The notes under the pieces: generated by a model
Told to the model about the DNA's origin: nothing
What the model saw: only the letters and a program-made list of their open reading frames with translations
Database searches by the model: none
In this document: piece by piece, positions 35,222 through 47,519 of the stretch
Layout: every line of letters starts with the position of its first letter
How positions within the stretch are numbered: the stretch's first letter is position 1
From: Aphrophora alni
Taxonomy: Eukaryota; Arthropoda; Insecta; Hemiptera; Aphrophoridae
Direction of reading: 5' to 3'
Assembly: GCA_963513935.1 (NCBI GenBank)
Contig: OY740765.1
Coordinates: 116,689,362 to 116,753,361, forward strand
DNA: 64,000 bases
Made by a program: the position numbers and the translations under genes

Positions 35222-37084
35222 TGCGGTCGCTTGCTAACAACACCTCGGAGCCCGCTCTCTCACTCCTGACAGGCGCCGGTACTGGGGATCCGACTCCCTG
35301 CACCATAAGAAAATTTTTCTGTTCGCTTTCCATATTAGGTTTGTCTCGGGTACCTTTCCCTATCTGGTTTTTGTCCACCCTGGGTATTTTATTTCCCCAG
35401 CACCCTTCAACCAAGGTTGGTGAGAGTGTCCCCATCGCCAAGGGCGGCCCCCGATAGCTGGTCCAGCAACAGCCATGGGTGTTTATATATTGAATAACTG
35501 ATTTAGTTTAATATCAATTTACGCTATTTGTACTTCATGGACTGAGTAAATATGAAAATTTTAAAAAATGCAAAAAATATTAAACACCAATTTATTTATA
35601 TTGTCTAAAATTCAATGTCATTTTAAAAATTTTGTACAATGTTTTAAATTATTTAATAGCTGGCAGGTCACAAATATTCCTCTTGTTCCCTGATCTATTT
35701 TAAAGTTTTAAAATTTAACTCAAGTTTAGGCGAATTCTGCTCTTAAAATAATATTAAAATTTCAATTTACGAAACAAAGGAAACAATCATTAACCTTGTT
35801 CTGAATGAATTTTTTGTGTACACATCTCTAAAAAGGGTGGAGGCCACGTCTGGTTTTGTACTGAAACCTCCAGGATAGACGGAAAGAAAGGATAGAGGAA
35901 GATGAGATGAGGAAATGGTCATCATATTCTGGAGTAAAGCAGAACCAAAAGAGACATGTATTTTTTAGTTTGGTTCACATGGCCCTCACAAAAGTGTGGC
36001 TACCTAGTTCATACTCTACTCAAGTAGTTGTCAAATAATATGAGACTTAAAACAATTTTGGTCTGGGAAGAAATTTTAAATCTAAGGGTTACTTAAGGTA
36101 TCACAAACAACTTGTCTCTATTTCAAGGTGAGTGTAATTTGGAAAAAATAGTTGTGTACAATTTTTTTCATTATTAAAGTAATTGCAAAGAAAATTAAAA
36201 TGTAAAAAAATAATTGGTTTATTGAAGGAGTTTTTAATAACCTCAAAGTTTTATTTGTCTATTTTAAACATTTAGTTTGTTATAAGTATAGAAATTATTA
36301 ATGGATTTTAATAAAACTTCAGGAATTTTTTTTTGTGAAGTATAATAACCATGCTAAATTTGTAGTTAGTATATTTTAAATTATAATTTTAAAAACACAA
36401 CTTGTATAAATAAGCAGAAAAGGTTGTACAAACTTAAATTTTCTTGTAAATTGTAGTAAAAATACTTTAAGATGGAAAAGAGAGAAAATTTGATACAATG
36501 TAAGTAAAACAAGTGGATATGCACCATAATGGTTCTTACCCAAACCTATCATACAATGTAATACAAACATATCTTCTAAATGTAATATCCAAAAGTTGGT
36601 TTCTTGGGCCTTGCAGGGAATGTTAAATTGTATTGGTAGATTAAGGGGTCTTACCAAGTAGGGTAAGTTTCTTTTAAACAGTTGTTACACAGGTTTTCTG
36701 AACCTTGTAATTGTGTATATCAGTACTTTCTTGATGTTGGCTAGGTTCTAATGGGCCTTGTAGTTCTGTATATATTAACAAGTCTTCACTCACTTTGCTC
36801 GTGTTCATGTTTCCGCCCTAGGAGGTATTGAAGCTGTACTTATGTGAAACAGTCTCCACTCACTATGCTTGTGTTGGTGACTTGGTGCTGCCAAATCTCG
36901 TAACTACGAATATCATATTTCTTGGGAGGTCAGGGTTCGAAATTACATTTTTGACAATAACTTTGTTATTTCTTATCTTATCATATAGTCGTTGGGTTGG
37001 TACACTTACATGCAGAATTCCAATCTGCACATTTGTATATAATTTAGTATGTTATAGGTTGATAACACGAGGTATGATTAATTT

Positions 37085-37190
37085 TTTTTTTTTTTTTCAA
37101 AAATGTTGCCTCTGACATTTTTCATTCAATTCTTCTGAATTTCAATATGGTTCTATATGAGCATACTATAGTCCCTTTTACTAAATTTCA
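37085..37190 (-). repeat. Dispersed repeat, inverted copy 2
   Basis: Reverse complement of this stretch gives GGGACTATAGTATGCTCATA followed by ATTGAAATTCAGAAG...AAAAATGTCAGAGGCAAC, matching the repeat at 8988-9080 with divergence. Confidence 0.4.
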
Positions 37191-38746
37191 TATCCCTATC
37201 TTCATTTTTGTGGCTGCTATCATGCTATGCTAGAAGATGAAATGCATGTCAAAAATCATTTTTTCAGTTTCTTCAGGCCATGAAGCATGAGGATCAGTAA
37301 AAAAAAAACAGAGCCTTATAATGGGTAAATAAAAGCATGAGAATTATCTCAGTGTATTGTAGCTTAACTCGAGGGCTGGCAGCTGGACACAATCTGTACA
37401 AATAAATGATTAAAAACATAATATGAAATATCTCTGCTTCTAATTAAGATAATCAAACAAATTTTATTTACAGTCTTTGTTTTTTTGTAGTACTTTTAAA
37501 GAATAAAAGCAGTTTTATTGTTTATGGAAAATTTCAATGAATTAAAAGTATTTTACAAAAATACCCACGTAGGGGGGTGCAGACTAACTGTACCTAATAA
37601 GAGGGGGTTGGCGTCCCTTGCAGTTCCCAGTCAAACATTCACAACACATAAACTATCATCTATATAGACATACTCCCAGTTCACCTATATACATTTTCTT
37701 ACTTTCACCTTTACTTAGGGTTTTATTGCAGGGGAGTGCAGACTATCTGAACCTATTGAGAGGGGTTTAGCGTCGTTCACGGAACTTGAGCTATACAGGG
37801 GTGAAAAATAATACATCATCTCTGAATATACACATATACAACACTCATATATTTTACAATTTGTAGAGGCTGTTACAATTACGATTCACTGGGGATACAT
37901 AAACACTCTACATCCATATATAGAGATTAATTTTTGACGTGCAGAGCCATAGCACGTCTGGGAGTGTTTACCAGAACAAAGCGTGACAACCTTTGAATCT
38001 GTTAAGCTTGATGTGAGCTTGCTCTGCCGAAGACGTATGCACGGTTTCTGTTCAGTAGCCAGCCACTTCGGTCCTTGGTCAGAAAGTGTTCACAATGGGG
38101 GAGGTGTCTGTCCATCCCTCTCCAGTTGCGGGTTTGAACTGATGCCCATCCAGTCTGGTTAAAGAGGATACTCTGGAGTTTGGAAATTATCGAAATTGAT
38201 TCAAGAGTATACCTGTTCCCAGAGTCTTATGTGCAACCGCCTAACACAATGCGCTGATTAACTCTTTTATGGCCTCTACTATTATAAATGCCAAACTGGG
38301 AGGCAATAAGAGACAACTTTCAGCATCATCCAAAGGGTCTGTATGTGAAAACAAAAAGCAAAATTTGGACTAAGGAACCTGGGAACTGCTCCTAGATTCC
38401 GTAACAGTGCTGAAGAGTCAGATCTGTCTTAAGATCTCACCCTTCTTGATTAATAAAACAATAACTGGTGCTGTAGGAGTTGTACATTCTATTAGGAAAC
38501 TCTAAAATGGGACTTTATTAATATAGACTGACTCTGATAAACAGAATCACTATATTAAAAATAAAGTCCTTTTTCGATGTTGTTATGTGTGTGTTAAGGG
38601 TTTCAATTCTTCTAGAGGCATTATTTCTTGTCGTGACCTCTGAAATGAGAGCGTGGAAGAATTTAAGTTATTGAACAGAGAATAGTAAGAGAAAACCAAC
38701 CGGTTCAATTATCTTAACTTTTGCGACTTCAAATCTTCCTGCGCAA

Positions 38747-39326
38747 GTGTTTGCTGGATTCTACAGTCTAACTGTTAGACCATACATTCCAAATCCAAGG
38801 CTTTATTTTCAATGCCAAGGTTTTGGACATATTAGCAGCACTTGCTGTAAACAGGAAGTTTGTGGACAGTGTGGTGTAAAAGGCCACAAAAGTGAAGGGT
38901 TATGCAAATGCGATATCAGCCCTAGTCCCAAATACATGTTCTTCTTGTAAGGAACTAGGTGAGATGGTTCGTGTACTTGCAGAACAAATGAAACAACTAA
39001 TAGCAGTCCAAAGTAGTACATCTGTTAACATGCCATCTTGTTCTAATGTTGACCTTTTACCCAAATCTACAACACCTATTGCATTGAAATCTAATGTTGC
39101 GCCTTCACCACTCAAGAACATCAAATTACCACCAATAACTGGACAGCTGGTTAAACAAAAATCACAATCCGTCTCTGTTCTGACTAAATCAGCATTCTGT
39201 TCTTCTAAACCCCTCTCAAAATCATCTCAAGTGTCAACCAAGCCTGACGTTCCAGTCGTTGATGTTGCTTTGGAGAAACTTCAAAAATTAAAACTAACAT
39301 TAAACCACCTGATGGTATTATTCTAA
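38747..39326 (+). pseudogene. I-like LINE gag/ORF1 fragment
   Basis: Two overlapping frames (38747-38950 and 38892-39326) form the C-terminal part of ORF1. First come the zinc knuckles (FQCQGFGHISSTC, CGQCGVKGHKSEG, then CSSCKE in the second frame). After them is a low-complexity serine/lysine/proline tail (PLKNIKLPPITGQLVKQKSQ). A frameshift lies at about 38905. Such knuckles bind the element RNA. The N-terminal half is not recognisable. Confidence 0.6.
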
Positions 39327-42114
39327 GCCAGGCAGGAGGAAAGAATAATACAGGTCCTTGCCCTTTTTAATTGTTAATAGTTAACGAATCCATTTTTTCT
39401 ATCTTAATCATAAAAAATGGCCTGGAATTTAAACTTGAATAGCGTGGTACAATGTAGCATTAATGGTGTGAGAAGTCACTTCGAAGATCTTAAAGTTCTT
39501 GTATGTGATACAACCCCTTTTCGTTATTTGGCTGCAAGAGACTCATCTGCATCAACCCGACTCCTTTATTGTGAGGTGGTTTTCAATTTTTTGAAATGAC
39601 TGTCACTGCAGACAGAGCTAAGGGTGACATAGCAGTACTTACCCACAACTCCATCTGTGGTACGTCTATGAACCTTAGGACTTCAATGTAAGCAGTAGCA
39701 ATAAAGATCACTACACCATGTAATGTTAATTTTTTGTTTGTACTTGCCACCTAATTTCAAGTTTGTAGAAGTGGAACTAATTGATCTTATTAAACAGTTG
39801 CCTGCCTCATTTCTTTTGGTGAAAGGTTTTATTGTTTACCATTATACATGGGGATCAAACACCTCCAGCCCTAGAGGGAACCTTATTCACAGGATTTGAT
39901 TTATCTGACACAAGCATAAGTGAGCGCTTACTTTCACTGACTCTTATCATAATGATCGCCTTCCCAGGTGGATTTTTAGCAAAGCAAAATGGGAAGATAA
40001 TGCCGAAGACTTTGTATCGCCTAATATTAATGATAATGTTCCTATTGTGAAGTAGTACATTCAATTACAGCAGCAGACAACAACATTCTGAAGGTGTCGA
40101 CGAGATCACTACGTCCACCAGTTCTATGGTGGAACAATGAATGTAGTGATGCTCTCAGTTTACGTTGTAGAGCTCTAAGGAAGTTTAATCGCAGACCTAT
40201 ATTATGTGAAAATGTTGAAAGCTATAAAATTATACGAACCAAAGCACATCGAGTGTTTAGGCAGAGGAGGAAGTAATCATGGGCCCAGTACATTGGCACA
40301 ATATCAAGAACCACACCCATGTCAATGGTGTGGAAGAAGTTACATTCTGTTTGTGGTCCTCCTCCTTCTACTTCCTTATTGGGACTTAAGCAGAGAGATA
40401 GAGTTTTCACTACAGATAATTTTGAAATTGCTAATGTTTTGGGGTCATCATTTGCAAACTTTTTATCAACTGCTGTTTACAGCGATGCCTTTCATTTACA
40501 TAAAACTTCTAAAAAAGCAATACCATTCACAGTAGGTCTGTCTAAAGAATCAATATTAAATACCCCATTTTCCTCACAGGAATTAGAGTCTGCTATGTTG
40601 TTGGGGCAGGATTCCGCTCCAGGCCCTGACAACATAGCTATGGTTAAACACCTCCTAGTTTTGGGATAGAGAACTCTCCTTAAAATATTTAATCGTATAT
40701 TCGAGGAGCATTGTTTTCCCGATGTTTGGTTGGAGGGTATAGTAATTCCTCTTCTCAAACCAGGTAAAAAAAAAAAAAAAATTGAGCCAGGAAATTACCA
40801 TCCCATTTCTCTCACTCTCTTTGCAAGCTGGTGGAGAGAATGGTCAATCGACGCCTTGTTTGGTACCTTGAAAATAACCGGCTGCTTATTAATGACCAGT
40901 GCAGCTTTAGGCAGGGTTGATCATCTACTGATCAGTCAATTTCATTAGTTTGCCATACAAAATGCATTTTTCTTGCTCAAACACTGGTTGCACTCTTTTT
41001 TGACCTGGAAAAGGTCTATGATATGTCATGGCGAAGAGGAATTTTGAATACTTTAAAATCATGTAGTATAATTGGGAATATTCTTGCATTTATACAAAAC
41101 TTCCATAGCAATAGATATTTCAGAGTGCATGTTGGAACTAAGTTGTCTGATTGTTATCATTTAGAGAATGGTGTCCCTAAGGTTATTGTGCTGAAAGTGA
41201 CCCTGTTTGCTTTGGCAATCAATAGCATTACCGCTATTGCTATGTACAGCACTCTGTCTGCTATTCTCTATTTCTTGACGATTTTGCTATTATGTGGCTT
41301 TTCGAGGTATGGCAACTGCTGAAAGAGTCCATCAACTTGTAATAAACAAACTGCAATCTTGGTCAAGATTGACAGGATTTAAGTTCTCTTCATCAAAAAG
41401 GCAATTTATTGCTTTTAGTCGCTATAGACTGAACCATCAGCCTTTATTATTCCTCAATGGAACACAAATTCAAACTGCTGTAACTGGTAAATTTTAGGCT
41501 TATTATTTGACCGAAGACTCTTGATTCCATATAAATCTGACCGAAAACACAGTGTAATAAATAAAACCCTTGACTTGTTGCGTGTTCTTAGCGGTTCTCA
41601 GGGGGGATCTGATAGGACTTGTATGTTGAGATTTTACCGTTCTCTTATTTGGTCGTAGATTGATTTTGGCTCCATATTCTACTCATCCACAAGACCATCA
41701 GCCATCAAGAAACTTGATACCATACATAATTCTGCACTTCGTATTGTTTCTGGAGTATTTTGACTGGTATACCATCTCTTTCTAACTGTAGACGCAACTA
41801 CAAATAGCATATATTAGTAGTCTGTTCTCCAAACTGTATCATCTAGCTTACAACATCATTTTTACAAATCCTTTGGCTGAACAATATGAATATCATAGGA
41901 ATCTATTTGCCCCATTTAGCATTAGAACGCTTAGAATCCTTGACAATTTTGGGAGTTGTACTTCCTTCAGTGAAGAGGTATGCTCCATGTTTTATTCCTC
42001 CATGGGTCATTCAAATGCCAAGTTTTGATTTTTCACTGTCCAGGATCATCAAACACACTCCTGATATAGTGTATCGTCAGGAGTTTCACTATATACTTGA
42101 TGAATAAACATCTA

Positions 42115-42480
42115 GTGAAATTATTTTCACAGATAGTTTTAAACTGGACAGTAAAGTTGGTTGCGCATACTACTTATCTGGTTTGTACGTATATGTATGG
42201 ATTATTCTCAGTTTATAGTATATTTTATGCCGAACACTATGCTATTTTGAAAGGCCTTAATACCGTTCCATCTGGTTCCCGTCACTATATTTTGTATTCC
42301 AATTCCAAAAGTGCTTTACAGGCTATCCAGGATATGTATTTAAAGAACACCTAGGTTGAAGATATTTTGTGTTCCATACACAGACTTCAGCTACGGGACG
42401 TCGGAGTATCATTTTGCTGGGTACCTGGGCATTGCGGAATTTCGGGAAACACAAAAGTTGACGAAGCAGCAAAGGAAGCT
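42115..42480 (+). pseudogene. I-like LINE RNase H domain
   Basis: In-frame pieces give EIIFTDSFKLDSKVGCAYYL, then FYAEHYAILKGLNTVPSGSR, YILYSNSKSALQAIQDMYLK, a stop at about 42352, then VGVSFCWVPGHCGISGNTKV and DEAAKEA. These are the classical RNase H blocks. The third acidic residue reads N, so the domain would be inactive even without the stop. Confidence 0.75.
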
Positions 42481-42662
42481 ACAAGTCAGACACACTGGGT
42501 GTTATGGTATCTGACTTTGTATCAACAGTTAAAATAGCTTTGAATAGGCAATGGGAGGAAGAGTAGACAAATACAGAGTCCAATAAGCTGAGGAAAGTAA
42601 AAGATACTGTCCGTCCGTGGCATACATCCATACGTGTTAGTCGACGAGAGGAAGTGGTGATT

Positions 42663-42716
42663 ACCCGTGTTCGTATTGGTCATTCATTGACCCGTGTTCG
42701 TATCGGTCAATCAGTG
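42663..42716 (+). repeat. In-frame 27-bp tandem duplication in LINE ORF2
   Basis: ACCCGTGTTCGTATTGGTCA... (42663-42689) is repeated as ACCCGTGTTCGTATCGGTCA... (42690-42716). It encodes TRVRIGHSL then TRVRIGQSV. This is just after RNase H, where these proteins normally have a single R.RIGHS element. Confidence 0.85.
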
Positions 42717-44047
42717 ATCAGTCATGGATTTCTGATGGAACAGGCGAATCCGCCACAATGCCCATTTTGTGAAGGTGTTTTGTCAATTAAGCCATCCTCA
42801 TTGAATGTGCTGGTTTGAGAGGTGTGCTTAAAACATTTGCCTTTCCTTATTCCATTCAGGCGTTGTTGTGGATAATGCTCAGAACCTTCATTGGGTATTA
42901 TCCTTTTTACGTCGTCTGAAATTTTTTGATAAAATCTAATCAAAGATTGTAGAGTCGTTCTACAGCTCTGTAATATTATGTTTAGTTTTCCTTTTAAATT
43001 TTATTATTCATAACTTGTTGCAGGGCCCTTTTACCGCCCTGTTATATATGTTGGTAATTGTATTTCCCATAGTTTATAATTGTTAACTCATTGCAGGGCC
43101 ATTTTACAGCCTTGTATCATGTTATGTTGTTTTTTGTTTTATTTTGTTAATTAGTTTTTGTCCTACTATTGTTCTTAAAAATCGTATGTTATTGTTTTTG
43201 TTTTGTGTCATTTGTATGTATTAAGGTGGAGCATCTTCATGCTAAATTTTGTCAAAGCGATAATGACCGCAATGGTTTTTCGGCTTATAACCCCAAACAT
43301 AGAACAACAAAATTTACAAAAATACATTTTTATAATTCTATTTCTTTTGCATTAAAATATACTTTTGAATTACTCGGTTAAAAAAAAAAATTCAAGTCTA
43401 CGACATTTTGGCTTAACTCTATAAGGCATCAAACATATTTTTTAATATTAATTTTTTACACAATTTATTTAAGAGTTGTATAATTGCAATGGTCATTAAA
43501 TGAATTGTGGTGGAAAATTTTACAATGGAAAGTGGCTTGCTTTGGATTTGACGGAATAAACATAGTTTAGTCTAAAAATCTAATGTTTTGCATTATGTAA
43601 ATAGTAGTTTACAAGATTTGTTCAAAACATATCTGACCTGAATTTTCCTCACAAAATAGGGGGGACCTTCATGTGCATGCATACAATTTATTCAACCCAC
43701 AGAGAGTGTTATTCGCTGGTAGATAGCCTATGAGTGAGAGTTAGCTCTATACCCATTAGATTTTCATTTTCCATGAAATCGGGTCTCTTTCAAATTGAGA
43801 GACTAGTCTAAAATCACAGAGCTTTGTTGGGAGCTGAAGTGTTGCGTTTTGCCAAAAAAATCAGAATTAAATATAAGAAATGTAATAAAATATATTGTCG
43901 ATGCAGCTCCCCAAATATGAGGTCTGTACGGCACCATGAAGGCGATGGAATATCTCCTGGTAGTATGCTTTAGTAACGTGTCAGCCTATGAATACTTGTA
44001 GTGCTTTACCCCATGGAAATCAATTAAAATGGTCAACATCACTTTGA

Positions 44048-44070
44048 CCTAACCTAACCTAACCTAACCT
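44048..44070. repeat. Short interstitial (CCTAA)n, insect telomere motif
   Basis: Four full CCTAA units plus CCT, in the middle of the chromosome arm as far as can be seen. It adjoins a mariner relic. Short runs like this also arise by chance or in MITE ends. Confidence 0.7.
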
Positions 44071-44577
44071 GAAACTCTCTACAAGGCCAAATCTTTACTC
44101 AGAATGGAATGTACGGAACCAGTGCTGATTCCCACCTTATCCTCAAATTTTATCATAGTGACAACGGTTTTGCATGACCAAAGTACACACTTAGTCAGTG
44201 ACCTTGTCATTTTTAGCTTGCTAAGGGCTTACAGACTTATGAGCCGCCCTCCACTGATCTTTAACCATCTTTGAAACAGTTGTCCTCTTTCATACATGTG
44301 ATGTCTATTTACTTATAGATGAAAGGCTGCTAAATCTTCTGAATGATTTGGATTTTGGTATCACCAAGCTTAATACAACCTACCGTTAAAGTTGTTTCGT
44401 CTTTTTATTAAAAATGAAAATCCGAGTGCTGGGTTTAATCCCTCATTCACAGGCCAACTGATGCCCTCTATGGATAGAAAAAATTAATACATGCTTATGA
44501 AGATACCTTCCGATAAGAGGTGTGTTCATTTGTTTTCTCGAGAAAAATTCAGGTTTAATATATTTTTAATAAACCGT
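44070..44577 (-). mobile_element. Mariner-type relic A
   Basis: The minus strand gives, in shifting frames, FQRWLK..GGRLISL, then SLTKCVLWSCKTVVTMIKFE and DKVGISTGSVHSILSKDLAL. This is the N-terminal DNA-binding half of a mariner transposase (second helix-turn-helix, VGIS.GSVHSIL). The right side, to 44577, matches the leader of relics B and C (GAAAAATTCA...GTTTAATAT). Fully decayed. Confidence 0.6.
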
Positions 44578-44659
44578 GTCATTTTTTTTCACCGTTAGAA
44601 TAGTAACCTTAAATATTTCTATAATTTAATGTGATAACAGTTGGTGCTTGATGGAATTC

Positions 44660-45602
44660 CATATTAATGGAAATAATGAAATAATTATTTAATTCCACAA
44701 AAGAGCTTTATTGAGCATCATATGTTTCGCCATTAGGCATTTTTAAGCTACTAAATTGAAAACAAAACAAGTCTAAATAACCAAAATTGAAAGAGAAAGG
44801 AAGGGGTAGAGTAAAGGGTTGAGAAATTGTAGTATTTATGACAGAAGGATAATGATCTGACCTGTGGGATAGAGAGGGGGGGGGTATTTTAGAAAACAGA
44901 GGTTACACAATAGGCTTCAATAGAGGTGATGAGTTAAGATATATTTGTTCATTTAGGTTAGAAGTATGGTTTTTAAAAATAGATCTATTGATTTCCAAAC
45001 ATTCCAAATGTTTGAGTTTTTTACTTTTTGTTTACTGTCGAGAAGTTTAACATTGACTAAGGATCAAAATTATGTCCTGTGTCTCATAAATGATTTGCAA
45101 AATTTGAATTAGATTTGCCATATTTCAACTGTGTACACGTTCTTTAATTCTATTCTTAACTGATCTACCAGATTGACCTATGTATTCACAACTGCAATCA
45201 CTATAAGAAATCTTATTATCCCACTATTTTCTAAACTATCTTTGTTAATGAACAACTAGTTTTCCTATATTTCTAGAGCAATAAAAGCCATGTTTATAAT
45301 GATATCTATTAGATATTAAATTTCCAACTTTATAACTAATGTTACCAATGAAATTAACTCTACAATATTTGATGTTTTCTTTTTCATTGTAATTAGAATT
45401 ATATAGAGACTCACATATTTATGTTTTAATTTTGTATTTAAAATATTATCAACTGATTTGACACTGTACGTGTTATTGACTCCAATTTGTTTGATAGTAT
45501 TCAATTCATTCTGAAAATCTGTAGGCGATAAGGGAATACTTATAACTCTGTGAATCATGCTATGGAAGGCGGTATGTTTATAGTTAATGGGGTGGTTAGA
45601 AT
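44660..45602 (-). mobile_element. Penelope-like element 3' part, minus-strand copy
   Basis: The minus-strand ORF 45558-45316 encodes the end of a Penelope-type reverse transcriptase: (FHS)MIHRVISIPLSPTDFQNE, then KQIGVNNTYSVKSVDNILNT. Further along, in broken frames, comes a GIY-YIG endonuclease end (SCEYIGQSGRSVKNRIKE...NFANH...DTGHNFDP). The copy ends in a 3' tail with AAAAATGCCTAATGGCGAAACATATG and CTCAATAAAGCTCTTTTGTGGAATTAAAT. It is 5'-truncated and joined head-to-head to a second copy. Penelope-like elements use this RT plus GIY-YIG pair for insertion. Confidence 0.82.
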
Positions 45603-46345
45603 GAAAAATAAAAATAAAACGTCAAATATTGTAGAGTTAATTTCATGAGTAACATTAGTTATAAAGTTGGAAATTTAATATCTAATAGATATCATTATAA
45701 ACCTGCCTTTTATTGCTGTAGAAATATAGGTAAACTAGTTGTTATCAACAAAGATAAGAGAGGTAGCCTAGAAAATAGTGGTGTAGGGTATATAAGATTT
45801 ATTGTAGTGATTGGAATTGTGAAGTCAATCTGGTAGATCAGTTAAGAATAGACTTTAATAACATGTACACAGTTGAAAGTATGGCAAATCTAATTCAAAT
45901 TTTACAAATCTTATGAGACACAGGACATAATTTTGATCCTGAGACAAATGTTAAACTTCTCGACATGGAACAAAAAAGTAAAAAACTCAATAACTCAATA
46001 ACTTGGAATTTTTAGAAATCAATAGATCTATTTTTTAAAACCATATTTACAACCTAAATGAACAAACTCATCACCCCTATTGAAGCCTATTGTGTAACCT
46101 TTGTTTTCTAAAATACACACCCCTCTCCATCCCACAGGTCAGATTATAGTCCGTTCTGTCATAAAACCCATAATTTCTCAACCCTTCCTACTCTACTCTT
46201 TCCTTTATATTTCAATTTCGGTTATTTAGACTTGTTTTGTTTTCAATTTAGTAGCTTGAAAATACCTAATGGCGAAACTTATATCACTCAATAAAGCTCT
46301 TTTGTGGAATTAAATAATTGTTTCATTATTTACATTAAATATTTC
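45603..46345 (+). mobile_element. Penelope-like element 3' part, plus-strand copy
   Basis: It starts at about 45603 with ACGTCAAATATTGTAGAGTT, the same sequence as inside the minus copy at about 45340-45370, so it is truncated further. It encodes KVGNLISNRYHYK, then (frames broken) a GIY-YIG end with QSGRSVKNRL-like sequence near 45830, followed by DPETNVKLLDMEQKSKKLNN and the EFLEI-type end. The tail is the same as in the minus copy (CTCAATAAAGCTCTTTTGTGG). Together the two copies make an inverted repeat with about 700-bp arms. Confidence 0.78.
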
Positions 46346-46836
46346 TGCCACCGAATTCTTGTGTTTCTAAATTTTTTTATTGATCTTCAGTTTTGTTATA
46401 ACAAAATGCTAGAACTGTTGTAAGCTTCATTTACAAATTTCAAAATGTCAGTCAAATAATACGTTTTTGTAAACATCTTTTAAAATAATTTTTCTTTTAG
46501 AAATTTTTACCTTGCCTTCATATTGCCACTGAAAGAAAGGGTAGGCGATTATCGCTGCATACAATTAGTTTTGATCCCAAAGCATGTTTTGAATTAATTA
46601 GATTCATCTATCTCCTAGCTTCTTTGTTTAAACACACATTGTCGTTAACACTGGAGATTTAGGTAATAATGAAGCATTAACCCATGAAGATCTAAACTTC
46701 CAGTCTACTCTTAGGTTTGAATGATCATCCATTATTTTATCTAAATATCACAGTGGTTTTTTCAGTACAACAGATTGTTTGTTTAAAACCAATCTTAAAA
46801 ACTGAATTTTATGTTAATTCTGTTAAAATTGCATAG

Positions 46837-47082
46837 GGATCAAACTCAACTATAAATCAACAGCAGGTGCAGCAACAAGCTCTCGTGGTGAATGCCAAAA
46901 CTAAAACTGCTCTTGCGAACATGCTGAGTATTCGTTTACAAAGTGGGCAATCTGGAGTCGGAGTTGGTACACCGGCTCAGGTGATGGGACAGACTAGTAC
47001 TGGTATCAGTTTGCATGAACCTCCATCTGCTTGCCCTGAGTTGGTGCTGCAAAGTGATAGTTCAACAGAGAGTAACGGTGTT
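46837..47082 (+). CDS. Exon of Q-rich co-activator-like gene (exon G, 82 codons), most informative
   Basis: Acceptor aaaattgcatag ends at 46836. The donor is gtgagt at 47083, five codons before an in-frame stop, which supports splicing there. Phase 0 at both ends. The peptide begins GSNSTINQQQVQQQALVVNA. Next is the non-repetitive block AKTKTALANMLSIRLQSGQS, then GISLHEPPSACPELVLQSDS and STESNGV. The block ALANMLSIRL is a short hydrophobic helix such as co-activators use to bind partners. From memory it resembles sequence in the trithorax-related/KMT2C-D methyltransferases of insects; I am not certain. The drop in glutamine here may mark a conserved domain border. Confidence 0.82.
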
Positions 47083-47519
47083 GTGAGTGTATAACCATAC
47101 TACCATAAGTCTTAATGTTGTAGGCCTAGCATATGCATGACAGTAATTAACTCAGGCATGCCGTATCCGCCTCTGCATGATGATCAATTTATTTTACGGC
47201 TTTTCACTCAACAACGGATTAGAAACAATTGTAATGGAAAATAGAGTGGTGATTGTGTGAACATTTGAATTTGATTAGTATTTACGTTTTGAAGTGCGAC
47301 AATTCTATTTATGTGCTGAAATCTTTATGTGTGTACAAATATCATAGTATAGAGATTAAAGAAGAATAATAAAGTTTTAACTAGTTTTGTTGAACTACTA
47401 AAAGAACTATATTTGGACCAATCACCTTATTGGAAATAATCCTAAGAGTGAAAAAACAAGAAGCATCCAAGTATATTGTTTTTTAAGAAATTTAAAAAAA
47501 AAATATTTAGGCAAATCTT

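Larger units (their letters stand above)
32749..35478 (-). mobile_element. Jockey-type LINE with 13-bp target duplication and ORF1-RT deletion fusion
   Basis: GTGTTTATATATT occurs on both sides (32736-32748 and 35479-35491), so both ends are known. On the minus strand the order is: a short 5' leader; ORF1 (35221-34811) with a coiled coil (KLEEENNELRKRLNEVERII) and a basic patch; a PRE_C2HC-like domain (34827-34531); and zinc knuckles near 34280-34130 (CKNCHGFNHTTKYCH). Reverse transcriptase (33955-33431) then begins directly, with DHQFGFRQGHSTVDQ and FADDTA, followed by the C-terminus (33308-32859). The endonuclease and the N-terminal RT are absent: the join near 33960-33975 is an internal deletion. 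Stops and one frameshift also occur. Confidence 0.88.
37560..43160 (+). mobile_element. Degenerate I-like LINE with gag knuckles, EN, RT and RNase H
   Basis: The plus-strand order is complete for an RNase H-bearing LINE. The 5' end has two repeated leader units (37579 and 37738, about 159 bp apart, GTGCAGACTA.CTG.ACCTA). Gag knuckles lie at 38800-38930 (CGQCGVKGHKSEG; the first knuckle has lost a Cys). The endonuclease start is at 39420 (NSVVQCSINGVRSHFEDLKV). RT lies at 40320-41500 (DSAPGPDNIA, LVALFFDLEKVYD). RNase H lies at 42115-42480 (IIFTDSFKLDSK, FYAEHYAILKGL, YSNSKSALQA, VDEAAKEA). Stops and frameshifts are frequent. One RNase H catalytic Asp is replaced (YSNSKS instead of YSDSKS). 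The 3' boundary is uncertain (about 43160-43240). Confidence 0.8.
29609..46836 (+). other. Intron between exons F and G (17.2 kb)
   Basis: The largest intron. It contains a poly(A) run, a diverged tandem duplication, two LINEs, a mariner relic and a Penelope-like inverted pair, listed separately. The intervals 29.7-31.5, 35.5-37.1 and 43.2-44.0 kb are AT-rich without recognisable content. Confidence 0.65.
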
